This document shows positions 7,631-16,182 of a DNA stretch of 30,535 bases, piece by piece. Location: positions 1 through 30,535 of the forward strand of contig DALYJJ010000074.1 of assembly GCA_031969915.1 (NCBI GenBank). The letters run 5' to 3'. Positions within the stretch are counted from its first letter, which is position 1; the number at the start of each line of letters is the position of its first letter. Made by a program: the position numbers and the translations under genes. The notes beneath the pieces were generated by a model. It had not been told where the DNA came from and ran no database searches. It worked only from the letters and a program-made list of their open reading frames with translations. The stretch comes from DALYJJ01 sp031969915. GTDB taxonomy: Bacteria; Acidobacteriota; Terriglobia; Bryobacterales; Bryobacteraceae.

Positions 7631-9373
7631 CTATCCGGGGACGCCGGCGGGCGTGGCGCTTCGCAAGACCACGGTAAACGTCGCACCCTCGCCGGGCGGC
7701 GATGACACCTCGATATCGCCGCCATGGTCAAGGAGCGTCTGCCGGGAGAGAGCCAGTCCCAATCCGAGACCGTTCTTCTTGCCTTGCGTCACGAAGGGCT
7801 GAAACAGGCGGTCCCGAACCTCGGGCGCGAGCCCCGGCCCCGTGTCCTTGAAGTGGATGCGCGTCTCGCCCTCACCGGCGCTCAGGAAGATCCGCACCGC
7901 TCCACCGCCGGGCATGGCCTCAATAGCGTTGGAAATCAGGTTCACGAACACTCGCTCCAGCCGGCCTTGTTCTACGCGCACCTCGGCGTCTTCGCCGGGC
8001 TCCAGATCCAGCCGCACGGCGTGGGCTTCGGCCATGGGGCGGCTGTTTTCCACGGCCAGTTCCAGGAGGTCCCGCAGCGACACGGTGTCACGCTCCGCAG
8101 TCCGCCCGCGCGTGACGTTGGCGAGATCGTTGAGCATCCCCTGGATGCGTTGGGAAGCGCGGAGCACGTTCCAGGCCAGCCGGCGCCGCTGCGGCTCCGT
8201 CACCTGCTCATCGTTCAGCAGCTCGGCGCCGCCGTAGATCGCCGCCAGAGGATTGCGCAGATCGTGCACGATCGAGCTGGCCAGGCGTGCAATGGTGGAC
8301 ATGCGCTCCTGGCGGATCAGTTCCTCGCGAGCCGATTGAATCGACGCCGACATCGTGTTGAAGGTCCGGGCCAGGCGGCCGAGTTCGTCGCCGCTTTCGA
8401 CCGGTACGCGGTAGCCGTAGTTCTGGCGGGCGATCTCGATGGCGGCGCGATCCAGTTCTTCGACGGGGCGCACGACGCGCCGGACGATCCAATAGGAGAT
8501 GGCCAGGGCCGCGGCGACGGCAAGCGCCCACAGCAGGAGCAGGTCGCGCCGGAGGACGTCCAGGTGGCCCAGGCTGCCGGTATACGAACGCAGGATGTAG
8601 AGCGCCCCGGCGGGCTCACTCCCCGGACCGGTCAGCGGGCGCGCGCGCAGCGCGTAGTCGGTGACGCCGTCGCTCACCCGCGTTGCCGTGGGGTCGGCCC
8701 GGATCACGCGCGCCAGTTCTGCTGTCGCCCGCGGGTTCAGCGTGGAGGCGAAGACCCGCTGGTCCCTCAGAAAGAGGAACTCGCTTCCGCCGGTGGATTC
8801 CTTCAGCCGCGCCGCCAGGAGGGAGTTCACCGGGTAGCCCGCCACCAGCACGTTGAGGAGATCCCGGCCCGCGCCGGAATCGACGTACACCGGAGTGAGC
8901 ACCGTCTGGTACAGCTCTCCCTGCACCTGCAGGACTCCCGAGACCTGCTTGGGGAACAGGGGCCGCGCATTGGACACGACGGACCACGCTCCGGCGGAGG
9001 GAGGCGGGCCGCCTCCCAGGGAAGCGATCGCTTCGCCGTCCGGCGAGGCCACGAGGAAGAACGCCGACTCCTTGAGGTCCGGCGGGAGCCGGCCCCAGAT
9101 CTCAGCCGCCGAATCGCGGATCGTCGCCTCATCTCGCGTCCCGAACGCCGCCCGCACGTTGGGCATGCTGCTGAGCACCGCGGTTACGGTTCCCAGCAGT
9201 TCACCGCGCGTGCGCCACACCGCTTCGTAGGCCTGGAAACCGTTCTGCACGGCCTCCTCCACGCTCCGTGAGCCGGTATCGATGGCGTGCCGCTGCAGCC
9301 ACCAGCCGGCGAATGCGAACACCAGCGTCAGCGAAAGCGACGTCGAGATCCACAGCCGCCACAGCAGTTTCAC
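7631..9373 (-). CDS. Membrane-bound sensor histidine kinase (periplasmic sensor, HAMP, HisKA, HATPase)
   Basis: The 580-residue protein starts at a GTG that overlaps the cupredoxin stop as GTGA. Transmembrane helix 1 is at about 6-27 and helix 2 at about 278-297, enclosing a roughly 250-residue periplasmic sensor with a Cache-like look (DGEAIASLGGG; NVLVAGYPVNSLL). A HAMP linker covers about 298-350. The H box is SIVHDLRNPLAAIYGG with His370, the N box VNLISNAIEAM includes Asn482, G1 is DTGPG with Asp510, and G2 is GLGLGLAL. It should autophosphorylate and pass phosphate to the PhoB-like regulator encoded at the start of the run, and perhaps to the lone receiver. Sitting beside a periplasmic cupredoxin and an outer-membrane barrel, it may sense envelope redox state or metal; this is inference. 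Confidence 0.93.
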   Translation of the reverse strand: MKLLWRLWISTSLSLTLVFAFAGWWLQRHAIDTGSRSVEEAVQNGFQAYEAVWRTRGELLGTVTAVLSSMPNVRAAFGTRDEATIRDSAAEIWGRLPPDLKESAFFLVASPDGEAIASLGGGPPPSAGAWSVVSNARPLFPKQVSGVLQVQGELYQTVLTPVYVDSGAGRDLLNVLVAGYPVNSLLAARLKESTGGSEFLFLRDQRVFASTLNPRATAELARVIRADPTATRVSDGVTDYALRARPLTGPGSEPAGALYILRSYTGSLGHLDVLRRDLLLLWALAVAAALAISYWIVRRVVRPVEELDRAAIEIARQNYGYRVPVESGDELGRLARTFNTMSASIQSAREELIRQERMSTIARLASSIVHDLRNPLAAIYGGAELLNDEQVTEPQRRRLAWNVLRASQRIQGMLNDLANVTRGRTAERDTVSLRDLLELAVENSRPMAEAHAVRLDLEPGEDAEVRVEQGRLERVFVNLISNAIEAMPGGGAVRIFLSAGEGETRIHFKDTGPGLAPEVRDRLFQPFVTQGKKNGLGLGLALSRQTLLDHGGDIEVSSPPGEGATFTVVLRSATPAGVPG

Positions 9374-10080
9374 TTGCGGCCTCCGGGATAGAGCGAGTCG
9401 GATGCCGGCGGCGGGTAGTCGAGGCCGTACTTGTTCTTGTGGGGAACCGCCAGGAACGCCGCTTCGCTGATGCGGATTACGGGCAGCGTGAGCCCGGCCT
9501 CGCTGACCGTGACTTTCGCCGCCAGCTTCGCCAACAGTTCCTGGCTCGCGCGCTCATGAAACACGTTCAGCCGGTACTCGCCGGGCGGCACGTTCTCAAT
9601 GCGGAGGGACCCGTCGGTCGCGGAGACCGCGAAGAACGGCGTTCGCAGCACCACGATCACGGCGCTCATCGTCGAGTGAATGTTGCAGAACACCCGCACC
9701 ACGCCTTCACGGCGGAAGGTCACCTTCTGGGTTGTGCCGGGACGGTAGAGGCCGGTGTCGAAGGGTTGTCCGGCGAAGTTCGAAAACGCGTTGTGGTAGA
9801 TCGGATCGAGATTCGGGAAGTCCACCGTCGCGCCGACCGGGATGGCCAGAAGGTGCGGCAGGAAGCGCTTGTCGCGCTGCTCCATGGTGTGGACCTTCGG
9901 CGGCAACGGCGCCGGGCGGCCGAGCGACGGCTCCAGCCACACCACGACGCCCGAGAAGTCCCGCTTCTTGCGCACGGCCGGATCGCGCGAATCGGTGAGT
10001 TCGACACTGGTGCGAAAGTCCGCCCCCAACGCCATGCCGATCGCGAGCAGGCTAGAACTGATAAGCGAGCGCCATGTCAT
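9370..10080 (-). CDS. Exported amicyanin-like cupredoxin with C-terminal carboxypeptidase-regulatory-like domain
   Basis: The 236-residue protein has a signal peptide (about 1-20, ending ALGA). The core holds a probable type 1 copper site: His96 in IYHNAFS, then Cys132, His135 and Met138 in FCNIHSTM. The C-x2-H-x2-M loop matches amicyanin-type spacing, which is why such proteins are often labelled methylamine utilization protein. After about residue 150 a short beta module (GSLRIENVPPGEYRLNVFHE) looks like a carboxypeptidase regulatory-like domain. No methylamine dehydrogenase genes are nearby, so a role in methylamine oxidation is not supported. The start overlaps the 3' end of the barrel gene by 29 bases in another frame; a later start would remove the signal peptide. 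The stop overlaps the kinase start by 4 bases. Confidence 0.8.
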   Translation of the reverse strand: MTWRSLISSSLLAIGMALGADFRTSVELTDSRDPAVRKKRDFSGVVVWLEPSLGRPAPLPPKVHTMEQRDKRFLPHLLAIPVGATVDFPNLDPIYHNAFSNFAGQPFDTGLYRPGTTQKVTFRREGVVRVFCNIHSTMSAVIVVLRTPFFAVSATDGSLRIENVPPGEYRLNVFHERASQELLAKLAAKVTVSEAGLTLPVIRISEAAFLAVPHKNKYGLDYPPPASDSLYPGGRK

Positions 10081-11387
10081 AGCGGTTCTGAATGCGGTTC
10101 CCCTGGCTGAGATAGAGCGTGCGGATTTGCAGTGCTTCCAGGCTCCAAATGACGTTCGGCGCGATGCGGTACATGAAGTTCACGGCGCCGATACGGTTCT
10201 GCGCCACCAGCGTCCTGGAGTAGCGCAGATCGGAGTCCCGGTCGTCGTGGATACCGCCGAAGACGTTGAACGTCAGCCGCGGCGCGACACGCAGCGCCGC
10301 TTGCCCCCACCCGCCCCGCGCGTGGATCGGAACCGGCCGGGAGGTCGTCGACAGGGTGAACCCTTGGCGCAGGCCGCCAAAGTGGCCCACGTTCTGTCCG
10401 GTGAAAAAGACGCCCGAGAGTTCCAGCCGCGCCCAGGGATTGGCGAACCAGTCGAACGATGCCACGCGGGAGGGCACGGACACCCCGGCGATATGCGTGG
10501 TGCTGAAGTGGAAGCCCGGCGCAAACTCCACGCGGCGCGCATCGTCGATCCGGTGGGCGAGTTCAAAGCGCCCCTGCAGGCCGGGGCGCCGCCGGTTGAG
10601 AGTGGACGCGGCGTAGTCGGGCGTGTTGGCCAGGTCTTCCACGGTCTGGACCACGCCGGTTTGTGCGCGGAGCGTCGTTGCCGGGCCCAGCTTCAGGCGC
10701 TGCTCAAAACGGATCTGGGGCTGCCAGCGCCACAGATTCCCGGCTCCGGCGAGCGGCGAGATGCCGACTTGCGAAAGGGAAGTGGGTTCGCGCGGATTGA
10801 AGATGGGCTTCTCAAAACCGAAGGCCAGCGACCGGGAACCCCACTCGATCTCGAGCGTCGCCGTGCGGAGCCGTGGATAGCTGTAGGAGGGTTCGACGAA
10901 CCCCTCGTAGAAGTCGATGAACATCGAGCCCCTCACCTTGCCGCCGAGCACCGAGGTAGGCCCGTGGAATTCCAGACCGAGGATGGACTGGCGCAGGGTG
11001 CCGCCGGCCACCGCGGAGCCCGCCGTGGGCGCGGCCACCACCGTGGTGTCCAGTCCGCCGGCGTTGCGCGTGCCGTACGACGCGTTGAAGAGCGCCATGC
11101 CGGAGATCCGCACGGGGAAGCGCTGCGCGGTTTCGACTTTGGTCTGGGCCTGCTCCTCCACGCGGCGCTCCAGAATGGCCGTGGTCTCCGCGAGAGTGCC
11201 TGCGGGCGCCTGCGGCGAGGCGGGCGCGGGCGCGATGGCGTCCAATNNNNNNNNNNNNNNNNNNNNNNNNNNNNNNNNNCCGTTCCAGGCGGTCCAGCCG
11301 TTCGAGCACGGCTTTCCAGTCTTCGTTGCTCTGTGCGCCCAGCGGCGCGGCCGACGCCGCCATCAGCGCCAGCATGAGTCTACGCAT
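10052..11387 (-). CDS. Outer-membrane beta-barrel (porin-like) protein, interrupted by an assembly gap
   Basis: The N-terminus (MRRLMLALMAASAAPLGAQ, ATG at 11387) is a signal peptide followed by the start of a coiled coil (DWKAVLERLDRLER). After the N run the frame resumes with an Ala/Pro linker and ERRVEEQAQTKVETAQRFPVRISG. Some 350 residues of alternating hydrophobic and polar strands follow, ending LAYQF, an aromatic C-terminus typical of outer-membrane barrels. The two parts are in different frames across the 33 N, so the real gap is not 33 bases; a length of 3n+2 would join them. A coiled coil then barrel recalls S-layer/porin-like proteins, but the family is not identified. The start overlaps the receiver gene by 8 bases and the end overlaps the cupredoxin gene by 29. 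Confidence 0.7.
11247..11279. other. Run of 33 undetermined bases (assembly gap)
   Basis: All bases are N. The gap falls in the Ala/Pro-rich linker between coiled coil and barrel of the outer-membrane protein gene. Reading frames on either side agree only if the true length is 3n+2. Confidence 0.99.
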
Positions 11388-11760
11388 GGGACCCCCTCGC
11401 ATTGAGTAACGCCTCCAACGCCGATCGGACTTCGGCCGGCGAATAGGGTTTGGCAAAGAACGCATCCGCTCCCAATCGCTCGACACGCTCCCGCGCCGCG
11501 GGGTCGCTGGCTCCGCTCACCACCACCACCGGCAGTTGCCGCCAGCGGGCGTCGGAGCGCAAGCGTTCGAGGAGCTCGTAGCCGTCCATGATGGGCATGT
11601 CGAGGTCCGTGACCACGGCTTCCACTTCGGTCTGCTCCAGGCGGCGCAAGGCTTCGCGGCCAGTGCAGGCCACGACTACCTCGCCGAGCGACCCGAGCGC
11701 GATCTCCAGTGTCCCGGAGTAGACCGGGTTGTCCTCGACGATCAACACCCGCCGTGGCAT
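11380..11760 (-). CDS. Single-domain response regulator receiver (CheY-like)
   Basis: The 126-residue protein is one receiver domain with no output module. The acidic pair is in VLIVEDN, the phospho-acceptor Asp52 is in VVTDLDMP, Ser82 is in VVVVSGAS, and Lys104 is in FFAKPYSP. It begins 42 bases after the PhoB-like regulator stop and overlaps the outer-membrane protein start by 8 bases. Lone receivers act as phosphate sinks, relays or protein-protein regulators. Here it probably takes phosphate from the kinase at the end of the same operon, but no partner can be proved from sequence. Confidence 0.9.
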   Translation of the reverse strand: MPRRVLIVEDNPVYSGTLEIALGSLGEVVVACTGREALRRLEQTEVEAVVTDLDMPIMDGYELLERLRSDARWRQLPVVVVSGASDPAARERVERLGADAFFAKPYSPAEVRSALEALLNARGSHA

Positions 11761-11802
11761 GGCACCATTGTCCCAACGCGCGCAAAGCGCCGCCTGTTAA
11801 TT

Positions 11803-12477
11803 CTATGGCAGGAAGCGGTAGCCCACGCCGTGCACGGTCAGGAAATGGCGCGGTGCGTTGGGATCGGGCTCCAGCTTCTGCCGCAGCTTGACCACGTGCA
11901 CATCCACGGTGCGCGTGTTGGGAAAGGACTCGTATCCCCACACCTGGTTGAGAATCGCATCGCGCGTGAGGGCGCGGTCCTGGTTCTGCAGGAAGTACAG
12001 CAACAGGTTGTACTCCGACGGAGTGAGCTTCACTTCTTCCTTGCGCCGCGTCACGACGCGCCGCTCGATGTCCACTTCGGTGTCGGCGAACTGCAGGATC
12101 TTCGGCTGATCGGGCGCGGCCCGGCGCAGCAGGGCCCGGATCCGGGCCAACAGTTCGCGCCGGCCGAAAGGTTTCCCCACATAATCGTCCGCGCCGATCT
12201 CGAGCAACAGCACCTTGTCGATCTCGTCGTTGATCGCGCTGAGGATCAGGATCGGCGTCTTCACCTGCGAACCGCGCAGGTTCCGGCAGATCTCGACGCC
12301 GGACATGCCGGGCAGGCGCAAATCGACGATCAGCAGGTCCGGGCGCGTGGTCAACGCCGTGTCGTACCCGGCGCGCCCGTCCGCCGCCTGCAACACCCGA
12401 TAGCCCTCCTGTTCGAGCATCACGGCGATGGTGTCGCGAAGGCTTTCGTCGTCGTCGATGACGAGGATGGTCTGCAT
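11803..12477 (-). CDS. OmpR/PhoB-family DNA-binding response regulator
   Basis: The 224-residue protein has a receiver domain (about 1-115) with the acidic triplet in VIDDDES, phospho-acceptor Asp52 in LIVDLRLPG, Ser80 in LILSAIND and Lys102 in VGKPFGRRE. It is followed by a winged helix-turn-helix output domain (about 128-224) with LTPSEYNLLLYFLQ, RDAILNQVWGY, TVDVHVVKLRQKLEPD and the closing GVGYRF. It is the first gene of the minus-strand signalling run and so probably autoregulates it. The length is normal for the family and all key residues are present. Confidence 0.95.
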   Translation of the reverse strand: MQTILVIDDDESLRDTIAVMLEQEGYRVLQAADGRAGYDTALTTRPDLLIVDLRLPGMSGVEICRNLRGSQVKTPILILSAINDEIDKVLLLEIGADDYVGKPFGRRELLARIRALLRRAAPDQPKILQFADTEVDIERRVVTRRKEEVKLTPSEYNLLLYFLQNQDRALTRDAILNQVWGYESFPNTRTVDVHVVKLRQKLEPDPNAPRHFLTVHGVGYRFLP

Positions 12478-12491
12478 GGCGCTTCAGAGCG

Positions 12492-12497
12492 ATTGTA
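12492..12497 (-). promoter_or_regulatory. -10-like hexamer upstream of the signalling operon
   Basis: On the minus strand TACAAT (five of six consensus matches) lies 14 bases before the ATG of the PhoB-like regulator, which would leave a very short 5' leader. No good -35 is visible at normal spacing. Confidence 0.35.
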
Positions 12498-12650
12498 ACG
12501 CCGCCCCTCACCGCCCTCGCCATTGGCTCCGGCAGACACCTGCTTGCCGGTGGAGGGAAGTTCGCCGGCACAAGCATCCGCGGAAACCGAAAGCCCCACC
12601 GGATGCATCTGGTGAAGTAGCTAAGATTGAAGTCAGGAGCTTCTTCGACG

Positions 12651-13271
12651 ATGAAGGCTTTCTTATCGCTACTGCTGGTTCCCCTTTCCGCATTCGCCCA
12701 ATACAAAGCCGAGCCTGCCGGGGCGCCGGCCGCCGGCATTCCGCCGGAAGTGGCGGCGGTGCTTCAGCAAGACGGCCATCGGATTCTGGACGCCGGGGGC
12801 AAGCCGTTGATTGAAGTTTGGTTTCGCGGCGCACTCCCCAAGGCATCGCTCACGGAAGAAAACGCGACCATCAACACCGTCGCGCACGGCGCCTTGCTCG
12901 GTGTGATGAAAATCCTCGTCAACTACCCCGACCGGCGGGGCCAGACCATCAAGCCCGGCCTCTACACGCTTCGCTACAGCCTGTTCCCCATTAACGGCGC
13001 GCACCAGGGCGTCGAGCCGCAGCGCGACTTCCTGTTGCTGCTGAACGCGGACACCGACAAGGACCCGAATTCAACTCCCGACTACAAGGCGGTGACCGAC
13101 CAGAGCATGAAGGCCGTCGGTGCGGCGCATCCGGGCGTGCTCAGTATCTGGAAGGCCGAGGCCGCCGAACCGCTGGGGTTCGCCAAGGAAGGCGAAAGCG
13201 ATTGGGCATTGCGCGTGAAGATCGGCGACCTGCCGCTGGCGGTCATTCTGTTCGGACAGTCGGCGCACTGA
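12651..13271 (+). CDS. Small exported protein of unknown function
   Basis: The 206-residue protein starts at the ATG at 12651 with a clear signal peptide (MKAFLSLLLVPLSAFAQ). A TTG start 24 bases upstream would add a non-leader extension. I do not recognise a named domain. It contains DGHRILDAGGKPLIEVWFRG, a motif LKPGLYTLRY-like region (IKPGLYTLRYSLFP), HQGVEPQRDFLLLL and a closing DLPLAVILFGQSAH, suggesting a compact beta-rich exported domain. It lies 19 bases upstream of gatB on the same strand and diverges from the signalling operon across about 170 bases. A functional link to gatB is unlikely. Confidence 0.8.
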   Translation: MKAFLSLLLVPLSAFAQYKAEPAGAPAAGIPPEVAAVLQQDGHRILDAGGKPLIEVWFRGALPKASLTEENATINTVAHGALLGVMKILVNYPDRRGQTIKPGLYTLRYSLFPINGAHQGVEPQRDFLLLLNADTDKDPNSTPDYKAVTDQSMKAVGAAHPGVLSIWKAEAAEPLGFAKEGESDWALRVKIGDLPLAVILFGQSAH

Positions 13272-13278
13272 CGGCCCC

Positions 13279-13284
13279 TATAAT
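13279..13284 (+). promoter_or_regulatory. Consensus -10 box (TATAAT) six bases before the gatB ATG
   Basis: A perfect TATAAT ends 6 bases before the gatB start codon, with no Shine-Dalgarno sequence in between. The spacing predicts transcription starting at the A of ATG, that is, a leaderless mRNA. No strong -35 is seen; CGGACA at 13253-13258 would need a 20-base spacer. Confidence 0.5.
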
Positions 13285-13290
13285 GGCGGT

Positions 13291-14769
13291 ATGTCCTTGA
13301 GCGTTGCCGGCCTGGCGGCGCCGGACGTGATCGCGAAGTACGAGCCCGTGATTGGGCTTGAGGTACACGTCCAGCTCGCCACGAACACCAAGATTTTCTG
13401 CGCCTGTCCCACAGGCTTCGGCGCGCCGCCCAATGAGAACGTTTGCCCCGTGTGCCTGGGCCTGCCCGGGGCGCTGCCGGTGCTCAATCGGCAGGTAGTG
13501 GAACTGGCGCTACGCGCGGGCCTCGCATTGAACTGCTCGATCCGCGAACACTCCGTCTTCGCCCGCAAGAACTACTTCTATCCGGACCTGCCGAAGGGCT
13601 ACCAGATCTCGCAGTACGACAAGCCGGTGGCCGAACACGGCGCGGTTGAGATCGAGACCGGCGGGGGTCGCAAACGCATCGGCATCACGCGCGCGCACCT
13701 GGAGGACGACGCCGGCAAGAGCCTGCACGAGGGCTTTCGGGATTCCGACCGCTACACCTACGTCGACCTTAATCGCTGTGGCACGCCGCTCATCGAGATT
13801 GTGACCGAGCCCGACCTCCGCAGCCCGGATGAAGCCTACGCATTCCTCACCGAGTTGAAACAGTTGATGCAGTATGCCGGCGTTTCGAACTGCGACATGG
13901 AAAAGGGGCAACTGCGCTGCGACGCCAATGTGAGCGTGCGCCTGAAGGGCGCGCCCCAGTTCGGCACGAAGGCCGAAGTGAAGAACCTCAACTCCTTCCG
14001 CTTCCTGCGGGAGGCCCTGGAGTACGAGATCGCTCGCCAGGTCGCGATTGTCGACTCCGGCGGCCGCGTGATGCAGGAGACGCGGCTCTACAACCCCGAA
14101 ACCGGCGAAACGCAGGGCATGCGGAGCAAAGAAGAAGCCCACGACTATCGCTACTTCCCCGAGCCGGACCTGGTCCCCCTCCGGGTGAGCGCGGCCTGGC
14201 GCGAACGCGTGCGGGACGAAATGGGCGAGTTGCCGCCCGCCCTGCGCGCGCGTTTCACCGGCGAGTATGGGCTGCGCGAATACGACGCCCAGGTGCTCAC
14301 GGCCACGCGCGAGTTGGCGGCCTTTTACGATCGGGCCGCCCGTTCCTCGGCCGATCCCAAGGCCGCCGCCAACTGGGTGATGGGCGACCTGCTGGGCGCT
14401 TTGAAAGCGGAGAACAAAGAGATTGCCGGGAGTCCCATCGCGCCGGAACAGATCGGTGAGTTGGTGACGCTGATCGCCAACGGCGAACTCTCCGGCAAGC
14501 TGGCGAAGGAGATCTTCCCGAAGATGCTCGCCACGGGCGACGGCCCGGGAGCGATCATGGAACGCGAGGGGCTCCGGCAGATCAGCGACGCCGGCGCCCT
14601 CGAGAAGATTGTCGACGAAGTGATCGCTGCCAATCCGAAACAATTGGAACAGTACCGGGGCGGCAAGACCGCCGTGCTCGGCTTTTTCGTCGGCCAAGTG
14701 ATGAAGGCCTCCCGGGGACAGGCGAATCCGGCCGCGGTGAACGATCTCCTGAAAGCGAAACTGGGCTGA
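13291..14769 (+). CDS. gatB: Aspartyl/glutamyl-tRNA(Asn/Gln) amidotransferase subunit B
   Basis: The 492-residue protein is GatB, which binds mischarged Glu-tRNA(Gln) or Asp-tRNA(Asn) and phosphorylates the side chain before amidation by GatA. Signature segments are VIGLEVHVQLATNTKIFCAC near the start, PNENVCPVCLGLPGALP, RKNYFYPDLPKGYQISQYD, HLEDDAGKSLHE, DLNRCGTPLIEIVTEPD and CDANVSVR. The C-terminal tail (about 340-492) is the helical YqeY-like tRNA-binding domain, ending VGQVMKASRGQANPAAVNDLLKAKL. Length and motifs are complete. gatA and gatC are not adjacent, which is common outside Firmicutes. Confidence 0.97.
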   Translation: MSLSVAGLAAPDVIAKYEPVIGLEVHVQLATNTKIFCACPTGFGAPPNENVCPVCLGLPGALPVLNRQVVELALRAGLALNCSIREHSVFARKNYFYPDLPKGYQISQYDKPVAEHGAVEIETGGGRKRIGITRAHLEDDAGKSLHEGFRDSDRYTYVDLNRCGTPLIEIVTEPDLRSPDEAYAFLTELKQLMQYAGVSNCDMEKGQLRCDANVSVRLKGAPQFGTKAEVKNLNSFRFLREALEYEIARQVAIVDSGGRVMQETRLYNPETGETQGMRSKEEAHDYRYFPEPDLVPLRVSAAWRERVRDEMGELPPALRARFTGEYGLREYDAQVLTATRELAAFYDRAARSSADPKAAANWVMGDLLGALKAENKEIAGSPIAPEQIGELVTLIANGELSGKLAKEIFPKMLATGDGPGAIMEREGLRQISDAGALEKIVDEVIAANPKQLEQYRGGKTAVLGFFVGQVMKASRGQANPAAVNDLLKAKLG

Positions 14770-14936
14770 ACGGGGGCGGTTTGGCGGCCTTCCGCCGGAG
14801 CCCCAGGCCGACTCTTGCGGTTCGCCACCCAGTGCGCCATAGTGGTTCTGGAAACCCATGTAGAGCGCGCGCGGAGTTGCTGCCAGCGGTGGAACGGCCC
14901 GCGCCGGGTGTCTGCAGATGAGCGCGGGACGAGCCA

Positions 14937-16181
14937 ATGGTGGAGAACATCCTCTTCCTTACCGAACTGCTCGGGCTGAAGGTCTACGACCTGAAGTCGC
15001 GCCTGCTCGGACGGGTGAAGGACCTCGCGCTGGTCCCATTGATCGACCAACACCGGATTGACCGGTTTCTCATCGGGGGCGCGGGCTACACGTGGCTTAC
15101 CGTACGCTACGACCAGGTGAAGCGGCTCTCGCTCGACGGCATTTACCTGCTGGACGAACAGCTCACGCCGTACCACTCCGATGAATACATGTTGCGCGTG
15201 GTGCGCGACCTGCTCGACCAGCAGATCATCGACGCGCAGGGACGCAAGGTGGTCCGGGTCACCGACATCACGTTCGAGAAGCGGCGGGAGCGGCAGTCCG
15301 ACATCCTTTGGCTACTCGAAGTGGACATCGGCCTGCGCAGCGTGTTCCGGCGGCTGATGCAGGGCGTGGTTCCGGTTCCTTGGGTACGGAAGCTGCAAAC
15401 GCGCATCGCGCCCAACTCCATCCGCTGGGAGCACTGCAACATCCTGGAAGCCGATCCGCAGCGGCGCCTGCGGCTGAACATCTCGAACGATCTTCTGGAG
15501 AAGATGCACCCGGCCGACCTGGCGGACATCGTCGAGGAACTGAGCCCGGAAGACCGCGAAGCGATCTTCGCCACCATCGACAGCGAAGTCGCCGCCGAAG
15601 CCCTTTCCGAAGTCGATCCCGGCATCCAGGCGAGCATCCTCGAATCGCTCGAAACCGAGAAGGCCGCCGACATTCTCGAGGAGATGGCACCCGACGAGGC
15701 GGCGGACGTGCTCGCCGAACTCGAGAAGGAGACCTCGGAAGAGATCCTCGAGGAGATGGACACCGAGCCGAAGACCGAGGTGCGCGAACTGCTGGAGTTC
15801 GAAGAAGACACCGCCGGCGGCATGATGAATACGGAGTTCGTCGCGCTGCACTCGAACGCCACGGTCGCCGACGCGATCGAGGGAATTCGAGGCAACGAAG
15901 AACTGGCGGAGAGCCTGAGTTCGGTGTTTCTGGTGGACGAGGACGAGAGCCTGGCGGGCGCGGTCCCGGTGGCCCGGTTGTTTCTGGCTCGGCCCGGCCA
16001 GCCGCTGCGGGAGTTGGCCGCCGAAAACCTGCAGCGCGTCACCGTGGACGAACGGCAGGACCGCGTGACGGAGCTCTTCGACAAGTACAACCTGCTGGCC
16101 CTGCCGGTGGTGGACGAAGAAGGGAAGCTGGCGGGGGTGGTGACGGCGGACGACATCATCTCCGTGCTGCGGCAGCGCTGA
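14937..16181 (+). CDS. Soluble MgtE-N and CBS-domain protein with N-terminal PRC-barrel-like region
   Basis: The 414-residue protein has no membrane segments. Residues about 1-160 contain two PRC-barrel-like stretches (LLGLKVYDLKSRLLGRVKD; IIDAQGRKVVRVTDITFE). About 170-285 is an MgtE N-terminal superhelical domain (MHPADLADIVEELSPEDR, then acidic helices such as AADILEEMAPDEAADVLAEL). The remainder is a CBS pair, beginning TAGGMMNTEFVALH and ending NLLALPVVDEEGKLAGVVTADDIISVL. It therefore carries the Mg2+-sensing cytosolic half of MgtE without its five-helix channel. Its stop is one base before the ATG of the NRAMP-related transporter, so the two are almost certainly co-translated, and a regulatory role on that transporter is the simplest inference. 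An alternative GTG start lies one codon in. Confidence 0.85.
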   Translation: MVENILFLTELLGLKVYDLKSRLLGRVKDLALVPLIDQHRIDRFLIGGAGYTWLTVRYDQVKRLSLDGIYLLDEQLTPYHSDEYMLRVVRDLLDQQIIDAQGRKVVRVTDITFEKRRERQSDILWLLEVDIGLRSVFRRLMQGVVPVPWVRKLQTRIAPNSIRWEHCNILEADPQRRLRLNISNDLLEKMHPADLADIVEELSPEDREAIFATIDSEVAAEALSEVDPGIQASILESLETEKAADILEEMAPDEAADVLAELEKETSEEILEEMDTEPKTEVRELLEFEEDTAGGMMNTEFVALHSNATVADAIEGIRGNEELAESLSSVFLVDEDESLAGAVPVARLFLARPGQPLRELAAENLQRVTVDERQDRVTELFDKYNLLALPVVDEEGKLAGVVTADDIISVLRQR

Positions 16182-16182
16182 C

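Noticed and set aside
7622..7631. GCTCCGGAGC palindrome between the convergent S9 peptidase and kinase genes as a bidirectional terminator
   Set aside because: It has no loop and no flanking T or A run, and chance palindromes are common in GC-rich DNA.
9370..10080. Annotation of the cupredoxin as a methylamine utilization protein
   Set aside because: Only the copper loop spacing resembles amicyanin. No methylamine dehydrogenase or maturation genes are nearby.
14783..14796. GGCGG-CCTT-CCGCC hairpin after gatB as an intrinsic terminator
   Set aside because: The stem is only 5 bp and no T-run follows, so it does not meet the usual form.
13510..14937. 475-codon minus-strand frame opposite gatB
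   Set aside because: gatB motifs are unambiguous on the plus strand. The reverse frame is His/Arg/Gly-rich noise.
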